Part shown: one piece after another, positions 1-6,025 of the stretch
Position numbering within the stretch: the first letter of the stretch is position 1
Layout: each line of letters starts with the position of its first letter
Origin: a virus
IMG/VR virus record: IMGVR_UViG_3300035670_001146
Span: 1 to 25,608 of that record
Direction: 5' to 3' (one strand)
DNA length: 25,608 nucleotides
The notes under the pieces: generated by a model
The model's database searches: none
What the model was told of the DNA's origin: nothing
The model's input: only the letters and a program-made list of their open reading frames with translations
Made by a program: the position numbers and the translations under genes

Positions 1-1
1 A

Positions 2-316
2 ATTTTAGCGTGTGGTACTGTTGGAACGGTAGCAACTCAAACGGTAGCAACGACGACTGCTACCGTAAACCCATCTAAAACGCCACAGGAAGCGCCACAA
101 GCGACGGAAACGGCAAAGCCGATACAATCCCCCACTCCTACCCTGTTAGCAGTTTTAGGATGTTGGAACATTAGGAGCGGTCCAGGTGAGATATACGAAA
201 TAAAGCGCGTCCAGTGTGGCGGAGAATTGCTACCGCTCGAAAATATGCGCGGATGGGTGTATGTTGCTGACGGCTGGATTTGCGGGCGTGCCTTTGGGAT
301 GGATGCGTGCGAATGA
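2..316 (+). CDS. Lipoprotein with SH3-like domain (5' truncated)
   Basis: This frame is open from the window edge to a TGA at 314-316, giving about 104 residues; the true start lies to the left. It opens with ILACG, which fits a lipoprotein lipobox with the acylated Cys at residue 4. A Thr/Pro/Ala-rich linker follows (roughly residues 8-45). The C-terminal part (about residues 46-104) reads CWNIRSGPG, then GGELLPLE, then GWVYVADGWICGR, the pattern of a bacterial SH3-like (SH3b) domain. I infer an envelope-anchored protein with a small wall- or ligand-binding module. Sitting just before the lysis genes, it could be a spanin-like or superinfection-exclusion lipoprotein, but nothing seen proves either. 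Its stop overlaps the next start as ATGA. The linker carries two copies of a 12-base repeat encoding TVAT-type units. Confidence 0.6.
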   Translation: MLACGTVGTVATQTVATTTATVNPSKTPQEAPQATETAKPIQSPTPTLLAVLGCWNIRSGPGEIYEIKRVQCGGELLPLENMRGWVYVADGWICGRAFGMDACE

Positions 317-453
317 AAGCGGTTATATTCATTGCTACCCCGCCGTTGTTTTGTTTTGGTTTTCTCGTTGGCTTTATGTTGTCATTGATGGAAATCGAAC
401 ACGTCGGTATCCCGTTCAATGACAACGGGATTGAAAAGAGAATAAAGGTATAA
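313..453 (+). CDS. Small single-pass membrane protein
   Basis: This 46-residue frame starts at an ATG overlapping the preceding stop (ATGA), which suggests translational coupling. Residues about 3-26 are strongly hydrophobic (VIFIATPPLFCFGFLVGFML) and form one membrane segment. A short polar, charged tail follows (GIEKRIKV). No family is recognised. Between an envelope lipoprotein and the endolysin it could be a lysis accessory such as a holin or spanin subunit, which is inference from place and topology only. Confidence 0.45.
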   Translation: MKAVIFIATPPLFCFGFLVGFMLSLMEIEHVGIPFNDNGIEKRIKV

Positions 454-460
454 TAGGCGC

Positions 461-631
461 ATGAAACACATCATCCATGAAATAATCAAGCATTACGAAA
501 GCGAGTCCATGAAAATGAAAAAGTGGATGTCTGAGAATGAGGACGTAAAAGGCTCGCTGGCATACGAGACTGCCTTACTTTCTGTTAGGTGCAATGAATT
601 ATGGATAGAGATTTGGAGTGCTTTTTTATGA
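461..631 (+). CDS. Hypothetical protein, 56 aa
   Basis: This short frame begins at ATG 461, eight bases after the previous stop. It encodes an N-terminal His-rich, charged segment (MKHIIHEIIKHYESES) and then a helix-prone stretch with aromatic residues near the end. It has no recognisable motif. Support comes from the tight packing: its TGA (629-631) overlaps the preferred endolysin start as ATGA, and a GGAG motif at 615-618 inside it would serve as that start's ribosome binding site. The product's function is unknown. Confidence 0.45.
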   Translation: MKHIIHEIIKHYESESMKMKKWMSENEDVKGSLAYETALLSVRCNELWIEIWSAFL

Positions 632-2292
632 ACTTCAAACAACACGGTTTCGATGTCTCCACATATCAGGACGCCGCGGACACCCCGGCGGTAATAGACT
701 TCCAAAAGTTGAAAGATTGGGGCGCGGAGTTTGTCATTATAAAAGTGGGTCAAGGAAGTTGGGTTGACCAGGATTGGCAGGTATCACAAACGAACTCACG
801 CGGGATATTGCCAAGAGCAGGCTATTGGTATTATGACCCGCGCTATAATCCGACAACACAAGCACAGGTTTGTATAAATGCGCTAAAAGATTCGGGTGTT
901 GTCAGATTATGGATTGACCTTGAATTTATCACGACGGGTGATTACTCACCCCCGCAATATTGGAAGCAATTTGCAGAGTTAATTTTAGCGGCTGGTTACA
1001 AGATCGGAATATACACAAGACAAACGTGGTGGGATGACAAGGTTGGGAGTTATGCGTCATACTTCGGACAGTTTCCTTTTTGGGTTGCACAGTACAACAC
1101 ATCATTGACTCTCATCCCGCTTGGATGCCAAAAAGTATACATCTGGCAGAATGCGATTTTAGTATGTGCGGACATCGGCTTAATCGGAGCCGTTGAAAGT
1201 AAAGAGATTGACCATGATTACTGGAATAATGATTTCGATTTTAAGACTGAATGGGGTGTAGCAACCACCCCTCCCGATGACGTAATCACAACGCCTTATG
1301 ACGGCGTTACCACCATCAAAGGAATCAGGAGCGGTTGGGATTACTGGCTGGATGTCATTGATACAAATAAGGCAGCGTTTGAATTTACACACGGCTCGCC
1401 ATTAGCGCGCCCGTCAGATGTTGCAAAGAGCAAAGGCGCACAACTTGGATACAACGGAGGAGAGTGGGATAAGGTATCCATGCCGCAAGATTTATCCATG
1501 CAGAATGGTTCGGTGTATGTTGCGCGCGTGGCAGACCGCCCAAGCCTGTACATTATGAATGACGGGAGTGCAGTCATTGACCATGTGAACAGGTCAGGCG
1601 TAAAGCACGCGATTACAGGGCTTCGCTATCTTGTCCGTGATGGTGATATACAACAATATTTATATGGAACAGAAGCACAGTACACCGAAGGACACGCGCG
1701 GACGTGCTACGGATTGGATGAAGCTGGGCGTGTGATGGTGTTTGTCTGCAATGGCTTATATCCAAATCAAGGCTTGAAACTTTTTGAAGTTGCTGAGATC
1801 ATGTGGCAACATGGCGCGGTTGTAGCCTTTGACGCTGGAGGTGGTGGGGATAGCGTCAGGGTCAAAGATGGAACAGTGACAAACGTCCCGCAGGATGGGG
1901 CAGTTCGCTATGTTCCTGAATCAGTTTTGGTTTATGCAGGAGATGAAATGGCAACGAAACAAATCATAAAAGGTTATGCGGTAGACGTGACAAAGATTTG
2001 TAGTACTCCGAAAGGCACGCAGATCGGCACGCTGGCGGTCAATCAAGCATTTGAGGGCGACGCAACAAGCGGCGTGGATGTTTACAATGACCAGTGGATA
2101 CACATCTATTCACCAATGTCAGGCTGGATTGTGAAGTCGTCCGTACATTGGGAATGGGTGACGGTTGTGATTGATGACCCGGTGGAGCCGCCAGTCGAAC
2201 CGCCAGTCGAACCGCCTGCCAATGTAAACATTCACGTTGAAATGGATTTACTGGACGATGGAACGGTGTCAGGAACATGGCAGCAGTTGTAA
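628..2292 (+). CDS. Modular endolysin: GH25 muramidase + phosphodiester glycosidase + SH3-like domain
   Basis: A 554-residue lysis enzyme expected to cut peptidoglycan at the end of infection. Residues about 1-205 match the glycoside hydrolase 25 (lysozyme) fold: GFDVSTYQ at 7-14, FVIIKVGQG at 35-43, the catalytic-type WIDLE (Asp97, Glu99), IGIYT at 126-130, FWVAQY near 151 and DHDYW near 195. Residues about 260-435 look like a phosphodiester glycosidase (NAGPA/DUF2233 type), with YNGG near 275 and the glycine-rich FDAGGGGDS at 401-409. Residues about 445-510 resemble an SH3b-type wall-binding module, and an EPPV repeat linker follows. ATG 628 is preferred over ATG 601 because GGAG at 615-618 is nine bases upstream and the start overlaps the previous stop. 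No signal peptide is seen, so release probably depends on a holin. Pairing the two catalytic domains in one lysin is unusual. Confidence 0.85.
   Translation: MNFKQHGFDVSTYQDAADTPAVIDFQKLKDWGAEFVIIKVGQGSWVDQDWQVSQTNSRGILPRAGYWYYDPRYNPTTQAQVCINALKDSGVVRLWIDLEFITTGDYSPPQYWKQFAELILAAGYKIGIYTRQTWWDDKVGSYASYFGQFPFWVAQYNTSLTLIPLGCQKVYIWQNAILVCADIGLIGAVESKEIDHDYWNNDFDFKTEWGVATTPPDDVITTPYDGVTTIKGIRSGWDYWLDVIDTNKAAFEFTHGSPLARPSDVAKSKGAQLGYNGGEWDKVSMPQDLSMQNGSVYVARVADRPSLYIMNDGSAVIDHVNRSGVKHAITGLRYLVRDGDIQQYLYGTEAQYTEGHARTCYGLDEAGRVMVFVCNGLYPNQGLKLFEVAEIMWQHGAVVAFDAGGGGDSVRVKDGTVTNVPQDGAVRYVPESVLVYAGDEMATKQIIKGYAVDVTKICSTPKGTQIGTLAVNQAFEGDATSGVDVYNDQWIHIYSPMSGWIVKSSVHWEWVTVVIDDPVEPPVEPPVEPPANVNIHVEMDLLDDGTVSGTWQQL
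2182..2217 (+). repeat. 12-bp tandem repeat encoding (VEPP)3 linker
   Basis: Three tandem 12-base units (2182-2193, 2194-2205, 2206-2217) differ at only a few positions, and each encodes Val-Glu-Pro-Pro. They form a rigid linker between the SH3-like region and the short C-terminal tail of the endolysin. Such in-frame repeats can change copy number by slippage without breaking the reading frame. Confidence 0.8.
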
Positions 2293-2963
2293 GGCATTTG
2301 TCGCTTGACATCACCCGGACTGGTTCGGAAGTTCCGCCGCCCGCTACTATATACAAAGGCTTGCGATTTCAGTACAACCGCAACTATAACCCGGACGGTA
2401 TGCCTGCCGTTGGACCTGCTTTGATGGATGACACAAAGTATATCCGCCCCGTCGTGATGACAAAAGAGATCCAGTTATTTATTTGTGCATTCAGCCTGTC
2501 TCAAAACCCATTGATGAGCGATGACGACGTGGTGAAAACACTTGACAGGAAAATAGCCTTTGCCAATACTCAGGGCTGGGGATACCATGCGGATGATTTA
2601 GCGAAGCGCGCGAATTATATTTGGAATAAAGACCTTGAGTACGAAGAACCAAAACTTGAGGACGGTATCATTTGTGCTGGCTCTTTGTATCAGGGCGTGA
2701 CAGATGGCAAGCATCTAATACAGAAACCTGGTATACATGCGATTGACGGGAATAAACCCATGCCAACCATACAGGAAGTTTTAGATAAAGGCTGGTGGTT
2801 CTATGCGACATCATGGGAGAATCCAAACGCTTCGCACTTCCCGCAGGGGCGCGGTGGTATCGTAGCCATGCCGCACATAATTAGCGAAGATGCGTATTAT
2901 CCTCTTTGGTGGTTTGACTGGTACGAGAGTTACACGCCAAACAACCCGACAGCGGTGTTGTAA
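2277..2963 (+). CDS. Hypothetical protein, 228 aa, aromatic-rich
   Basis: No family is recognised. The protein is soluble-looking, with no signal peptide or membrane segment, and is rich in Trp and Tyr in its second half (GWWFYATSW near residue 170, YYPLWWFDWYESY near 205). Pro-rich residues occur near the start. The start overlaps the end of the endolysin gene by 16 bases. The only Shine-Dalgarno-like sequence, AGGA at 2271-2274, is very close to the ATG, so the start is uncertain. Place between endolysin and holin suggests a lysis or particle-surface role, but that is context only. The aromatic clusters would fit a carbohydrate- or protein-binding surface. Confidence 0.6.
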   Translation: MAAVVRHLSLDITRTGSEVPPPATIYKGLRFQYNRNYNPDGMPAVGPALMDDTKYIRPVVMTKEIQLFICAFSLSQNPLMSDDDVVKTLDRKIAFANTQGWGYHADDLAKRANYIWNKDLEYEEPKLEDGIICAGSLYQGVTDGKHLIQKPGIHAIDGNKPMPTIQEVLDKGWWFYATSWENPNASHFPQGRGGIVAMPHIISEDAYYPLWWFDWYESYTPNNPTAVL

Positions 2964-2965
2964 AC

Positions 2966-3130
2966 ATGAGTAATGAAACTCACACGATGGAGAGGAACGG
3001 GAATCAATGGACGTGTCCGATTTGTGGACGCTGTTTTATTGTGGTGAGTTGGAAACCGTTTAAGCGGATTGTATTGGTGATTGGAAACTTATTTGTAATC
3101 CATGATGGGTTTACAGTGAGCGGTGTATAA
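2966..3130 (+). CDS. Small zinc-ribbon-like protein, 54 aa
   Basis: ATG 2966 lies three bases after the previous stop. The 54-residue product contains WTCPICGRCF near residues 16-24, a CxxC knuckle typical of zinc ribbons, followed by WKPFKR and a His near residue 46 (VIHDG). Only one clear CxxC pair is present, so a complete four-ligand zinc site would need another Cys or His from within the protein or a partner. Small CxxC proteins of this kind are common in phages and usually unassigned. No strong ribosome binding site is visible, and translation is probably coupled to the upstream gene. Confidence 0.5.
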   Translation: MSNETHTMERNGNQWTCPICGRCFIVVSWKPFKRIVLVIGNLFVIHDGFTVSGV

Positions 3131-3139
3131 TGGTAATAA

Positions 3140-3165
3140 CAGCGGGCGCGGCTCGCTGACTTTTT
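3140..3165 (+). terminator. Hairpin followed by T-run before the holin gene
   Basis: An inverted repeat (3140-3147 with 3151-3158, eight base pairs including one G-T wobble, three-base loop) is followed by ACTTTTT. This fits a short intrinsic terminator or attenuator between the zinc-ribbon gene and the holin-like gene. The T-run is short, so partial readthrough is likely, which could separate holin expression from endolysin expression. Confidence 0.45.
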
Positions 3166-3180
3166 GAAAGGAGTCAAAAG

Positions 3181-3369
3181 ATGTTGTCAGAACTTGTAAA
3201 AGGTGCGTTGGTTCTCGTGATCGGCTTTGCGCTGAAGTGGTTTTTCGGTCTTATCAATTTCCCCATTGATGAGGCAGTTTTCAACGCATTGCTCGGCGCG
3301 ATCGTATCGTACCTGCTCGCTCTGTTCGGCCTCGAGGGTGTCAAGAAAGTCGCCCCGAAGTTGTTCTAG
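3181..3369 (+). CDS. Holin-like protein, two transmembrane segments
   Basis: A 62-residue protein with two predicted membrane spans: residues about 5-25 (LVKGALVLVIGFALKWFF) and about 34-53 (VFNALLGAIVSYLLALFGL). A short loop joins them and a Lys-rich tail ends the protein (VKKVAPK). That size and topology are typical of phage holins, which form holes in the inner membrane and release the endolysin. An excellent AAAGGAG site lies seven bases before the ATG. The gene sits close to the endolysin and is followed by a strong terminator, which supports a lysis cassette. The sequence alone cannot exclude another small membrane protein. Confidence 0.65.
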   Translation: MLSELVKGALVLVIGFALKWFFGLINFPIDEAVFNALLGAIVSYLLALFGLEGVKKVAPKLF

Positions 3370-3387
3370 CAGGGTTTTCTCCTCCCA

Positions 3388-3428
3388 GCCGCTCCGCCGT
3401 CGTGAGACAGACGGGGCGGCAACTTTTT
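3388..3428 (+). terminator. Rho-independent terminator after the lysis cassette
   Basis: A GC-rich stem (3388-3396 with 3412-3420, nine pairs with one G-T wobble) is followed directly by AACTTTTTAA. It lies 18 bases beyond the holin-like gene. This is the clearest intrinsic terminator in the left part of the window and should close the lysis transcription unit. Confidence 0.75.
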
Positions 3429-3485
3429 AACCTGTAACTTTTTGGGGGTGTAACCTTCTTGAAATTGTAGTATGATTTTATCGAA

Positions 3486-3545
3486 GCCGCCGCGTTTATA
3501 TTGGAGCGGGGCGCAAGAACCGGAAGCCAGCCCAAGCGCGGCGGC
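3486..3545 (+). promoter_or_regulatory. Long-range inverted repeat in the leader of the coiled-coil membrane gene
   Basis: GCCGCCGCG at 3486-3494 is perfectly complementary to CGCGGCGGC at 3537-3545, leaving a 42-base GC-rich loop that can form shorter internal stems. It ends ten bases before the GAGG ribosome binding site of the gene starting at 3564, so folding could influence translation. The surrounding non-coding stretch (3429-3563) also holds a TATGAT box at 3471-3476 resembling a -10 element, but no convincing -35 partner. Confidence 0.45.
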
Positions 3546-3563
3546 ATATTTTGTGAGGTGAAC

Positions 3564-3908
3564 ATGGCAGCACCGAGAGCATTGACAAAAGCATACTTTG
3601 ACAACGCGATGCTGAATACGTCGGCTGAAATCGCCAACATGCACGATGAGATAATGGAGATTAAAAAAATAGTAAAAGGCGACGGTAACGGCAATCCAGG
3701 CATGGGGGAAAGAATACGGGACAATGTGGCAGAGATTGAAAAGAATAAAAAGGATATAGCAGAGATCAAGGAGTTCATCAAAGAGATGCGCCCGATGCTT
3801 CCGATTATGCGCGGCATAATGTTTCTAAGTAGTGCATTCGGGATTACCTTAATCGCGTTTATATGGGGGATAGTAACTCATCAAATCAGTGTTAGTTTTT
3901 CCCCGTAA
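3564..3908 (+). CDS. Coiled-coil protein with C-terminal membrane anchor
   Basis: The 114-residue product has a charged helical middle region with Ile/Leu/Glu/Lys heptad character (about residues 18-75, for example EIEKNKKDIAEIKEFIKEM), interrupted by a Gly/Asn-rich loop (GDGNGNPGMG near 39-48). One hydrophobic segment follows near residues 83-104 (IMFLSSAFGITLIAFIWGIV). ATG 3564 is chosen because a GAGG site lies five bases upstream; the frame is open upstream, but without such a signal. A coiled coil plus one C-terminal span resembles XhlA-type accessory lysis proteins. That match is by architecture, not by clear sequence identity, so a holin-accessory role is a suggestion. Confidence 0.6.
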   Translation: MAAPRALTKAYFDNAMLNTSAEIANMHDEIMEIKKIVKGDGNGNPGMGERIRDNVAEIEKNKKDIAEIKEFIKEMRPMLPIMRGIMFLSSAFGITLIAFIWGIVTHQISVSFSP

Positions 3909-3909
3909 C

Positions 3910-3935
3910 TGTGAATATAAAAGACCATATTCACA
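3910..3935. promoter_or_regulatory. Perfect 9-bp dyad upstream of the metallophosphoesterase gene
   Basis: TGTGAATAT at 3910-3918 is an exact inverted copy of ATATTCACA at 3927-3935, with an eight-base spacer. It lies in the 60-base gap between the coiled-coil gene and the phosphoesterase gene. No T-run follows on either strand, so a terminator is unlikely. The AT-rich dyad could be a protein-binding operator or an mRNA hairpin. Confidence 0.45.
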
Positions 3936-3968
3936 CAATCGCGCAGGGGCGGGCGCAAGAGAGGCAAC

Positions 3969-4796
3969 TTGGCACAAGCAAAGGACGTATTGCGAGTCAT
4001 TGTCAGCGACATGCACTCAGGCAGCAACAAAGCCCTATTCCTAAGTGAAGAATGGCACGGCAAAAAGACAAGCCACAAGATACGCAGCGACCAGATAAAA
4101 ATCAGAAACCACTTTCACAAATTCATTGAAGAGGTACGGGTAAGTCGCAAGGGCAAGCGGGTGGAATTGATACACAACGGGGATGCAATAGACGGCGACC
4201 ATCACAACAGCGGGGACGTGTGTACACTCAACACAACAGAACAAGCAGACATTCACATCGGAATAATGAACTACTTCCAAAAAAAGATCAACTGGCAGGC
4301 GGGCGATAAACTTTACTACACACGCGGCACACACATCCACGTAACAGACAGGGAGGATTATATTGGAAACGAAATGAACGCCGTCATGGATGGGGATTTA
4401 TACGCGTGGGAAGTGCTGAGGCTGGAAACGAACAACACCTTATCATGGTTCTATCATCATGGGCCAAACAAGGGCAGCGGGGCAAATCGCGGTAACTCTT
4501 TGCGGAACTGGCTGAGAGATATTTATTTTGACGCGTTGGAAGATGGGCGCAGGTATCCAAACATCGTTTACACGGGACACGTGCATAATCCTGACTTCTC
4601 GACGTATGAGGCGAGATCCACAGATTTCAAGTTCGATGTCATGCAGGCGGTTATCCTTCCGTCGTGGCAGATGAAAACCACATACGCTTATGAAAAAGTC
4701 CCAACAGCCAGGAACAGAATCGGCGGCGTGATACATGAGATAAAAGCGGACGGGACGATTACTGTGCCGCGCTTTGTTGTTATGGATACGGAATGA
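3969..4796 (+). CDS. Calcineurin-like metallophosphoesterase
   Basis: A 275-residue protein carrying the ordered metal-binding blocks of the calcineurin-like phosphoesterase superfamily: DMH (Asp14, His16), GDAID (Asp72, with Asp75), a GTH block at 120-122 where GNH is usual, an HHG block at 163-165, and GHVH at 203-206. These ligands normally hold two metal ions that hydrolyse phosphomonoesters or phosphodiesters. The Asn-to-Thr change in the third block is a departure from the usual GNH. The start is a TTG at 3969 with GAGAGG four bases upstream; no ATG lies near. Substrate is unknown: nucleic acid, nucleotide and protein phosphate are all possible. Its stop overlaps the next start as ATGA, linking it to a small HExxH protein. 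Confidence 0.8.
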   Translation: MAQAKDVLRVIVSDMHSGSNKALFLSEEWHGKKTSHKIRSDQIKIRNHFHKFIEEVRVSRKGKRVELIHNGDAIDGDHHNSGDVCTLNTTEQADIHIGIMNYFQKKINWQAGDKLYYTRGTHIHVTDREDYIGNEMNAVMDGDLYAWEVLRLETNNTLSWFYHHGPNKGSGANRGNSLRNWLRDIYFDALEDGRRYPNIVYTGHVHNPDFSTYEARSTDFKFDVMQAVILPSWQMKTTYAYEKVPTARNRIGGVIHEIKADGTITVPRFVVMDTE

Positions 4797-5092
4797 ACAT
4801 CATAAAAATACCGATAGGTGCGCGCCAGTGGATTGAGATCGTATTCATCCCGCCAAACGATAAGCGATTGCAGGATTGTCACGCCTATTACATCTACAAC
4901 AAGGACAGAACAGAGAAGCGCGGGCTATTCGGTAGGATATTCATCCGCAACGACTGGAAGGGGTATAAACTAAAAGGACTGCTCGACCACGAGTTGCAGC
5001 ACTTTTACAATGATTGGATTGACGAAAGGGTGGCGACTTTAGCGGGTAAGGTGAGTGAACGACTTTGGCGCGCGTATGACGAAAGTGAGTAA
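4793..5092 (+). CDS. Small HExxH-motif protein (possible zinc metallopeptidase-like)
   Basis: A 99-residue protein with HELQH at residues 66-70 in the context LLDHELQHFYNDW. This fits the zincin consensus in which two His bind zinc and Glu activates water. Acidic residues downstream (Asp74, Asp77, Glu78) could supply a third ligand, but none sits at the exact spacing of a named clan. The N-terminal half looks like a beta-rich lead-in (IIKIPIGARQWIEIVFIP). It is coupled to the metallophosphoesterase by a four-base overlap. Its size is small for a peptidase, so it may be a minimal or inactive zincin, or the motif may be structural. No homologous family is recognised. Confidence 0.6.
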   Translation: MNIIKIPIGARQWIEIVFIPPNDKRLQDCHAYYIYNKDRTEKRGLFGRIFIRNDWKGYKLKGLLDHELQHFYNDWIDERVATLAGKVSERLWRAYDESE

Positions 5093-5106
5093 AATGGAGT
5101 AAAATG
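5087..5106 (+). repeat. Exact 10-bp tandem duplication spanning a stop codon
   Basis: GAGTAAAATG occurs twice in immediate succession (5087-5096, 5097-5106). The first copy contains the stop codon of the HExxH gene. It looks like a recent slippage duplication in the gap before the fibre genes. Confidence 0.7.
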
Positions 5107-5120
5107 TAACGAGAGGCACA

Positions 5121-5732
5121 ATGAAAAGACAAAAGATTGCTTTACTTGGAAATCAAAAGAGCCTGGCAGAGGTTCCATTTACCATCCAAACCGCTGGCGG
5201 GATTGATTCCTTTATTTGGGCGGGTAATCCCACCGTAAACTATAATACAGAAACATATTTGATTATAGGTGAACGTAATGATGCGTCGGGGGCGTATCGT
5301 GCAATCATCCACCCTGATTTATCTAGCATTCCAGCCGGGGCGGTAAATATTAGCATGGCATTACAGTTATATAGTTACTCCGACAAAAGCAGCAACGCCC
5401 GCACGATAAACGTATATAGATTGAAGGTCGCAAATACATTGTCACAGGTCACATGGAATGTCAGGGTAACTGGCACCGAGTGGACGGCGGCGGGCGGTTT
5501 CAATGCAGCAGATTGTGAACAAACTCCTATTGGAAGTCTTTCGTTAAGCGCAACTGAAGCGGCGGGTTTCAAGTCAATCCCATTAACACCGACCACAAAA
5601 AGCGGTCTGGATTTGGGTTTCGGCTGGCTTGTCAAGATGGACACCGAAACAGATGACGCATACGTTTATTATTCATCGGAAGATACAACAGAAAGCAACC
5701 GCCCGAAGTTAACGGGTTCGTATTTTATATAG
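5121..5732 (+). CDS. DNRLRE-like fibre/adhesin protein
   Basis: A 203-residue, beta-rich protein. Recognisable blocks include NTETYLIIGE, YRAIIHPDLSSIPAGA, NARTINVYRLK, GWLVKMDTETDDAYVYYSSE and NRPKL at the end. These match the layout of the DNRLRE (CBM-like, disaggregatase-related) beta-sandwich domain found in cell-surface and phage fibre proteins. The N-terminal 25 residues are less typical and may attach it to the particle. A GAGAGG motif lies upstream of the ATG. It is followed by an Ig-like protein and a GH16 tailspike-like protein whose middle domain is similar, suggesting one receptor-binding apparatus. Ligand is unknown; a polysaccharide is likely by family. Confidence 0.65.
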   Translation: MKRQKIALLGNQKSLAEVPFTIQTAGGIDSFIWAGNPTVNYNTETYLIIGERNDASGAYRAIIHPDLSSIPAGAVNISMALQLYSYSDKSSNARTINVYRLKVANTLSQVTWNVRVTGTEWTAAGGFNAADCEQTPIGSLSLSATEAAGFKSIPLTPTTKSGLDLGFGWLVKMDTETDDAYVYYSSEDTTESNRPKLTGSYFI

Positions 5733-5740
5733 GAGGCAGA

Positions 5741-6025
5741 ATGTCTTATATTGTGGGCGATGCGATAACCATCACGGCGACAATCACAAACTCAAGCGGG
5801 ACGGCAACCGACCCGACAGAATTGACATTACAGGTAAAAGACCCAAGCGGAAATACTGCCTTATATACTTATTCACTGTCTGAGATTACAAAATCTTCAA
5901 CGGGGGTGTATTATAAATCGGTTGCATTGGATGAGGCGGGGTACTGGTTTTGGGAATGGCAGGCAACCGGAACAGTAGCAAAGGTAGATAACGGTAGTGT
6001 TCACGTATTGGCTCAACTGATATGA
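5741..6025 (+). CDS. Small Ig-like virion protein
   Basis: A 94-residue beta-rich protein with the alternating Thr/Val pattern of an immunoglobulin-like sandwich: TITATITNSSGTATDP near the start, LTLQVKDPSGN in the middle and YYKSVALDEAGYWFWEWQA near residues 57-75. Small single-domain proteins like this are common in phage fibre regions. An AGGAGG ribosome binding site lies just upstream of the ATG, and its stop overlaps the tailspike start as ATGA. Likely an adaptor or fibre component; this is inferred from fold and position. Confidence 0.6.
   Translation: MSYIVGDAITITATITNSSGTATDPTELTLQVKDPSGNTALYTYSLSEITKSSTGVYYKSVALDEAGYWFWEWQATGTVAKVDNGSVHVLAQLI

Noticed and set aside
2182-2217. Short tandem repeats as a CRISPR array
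   Set aside because: Units are 12 bases without spacers and encode a Val-Glu-Pro-Pro linker in frame.
3126-3131. TATAAT as a promoter before the holin-like gene
   Set aside because: No -35 box at suitable spacing and no TG extension; it overlaps a stop codon, where such AT-rich words arise easily.
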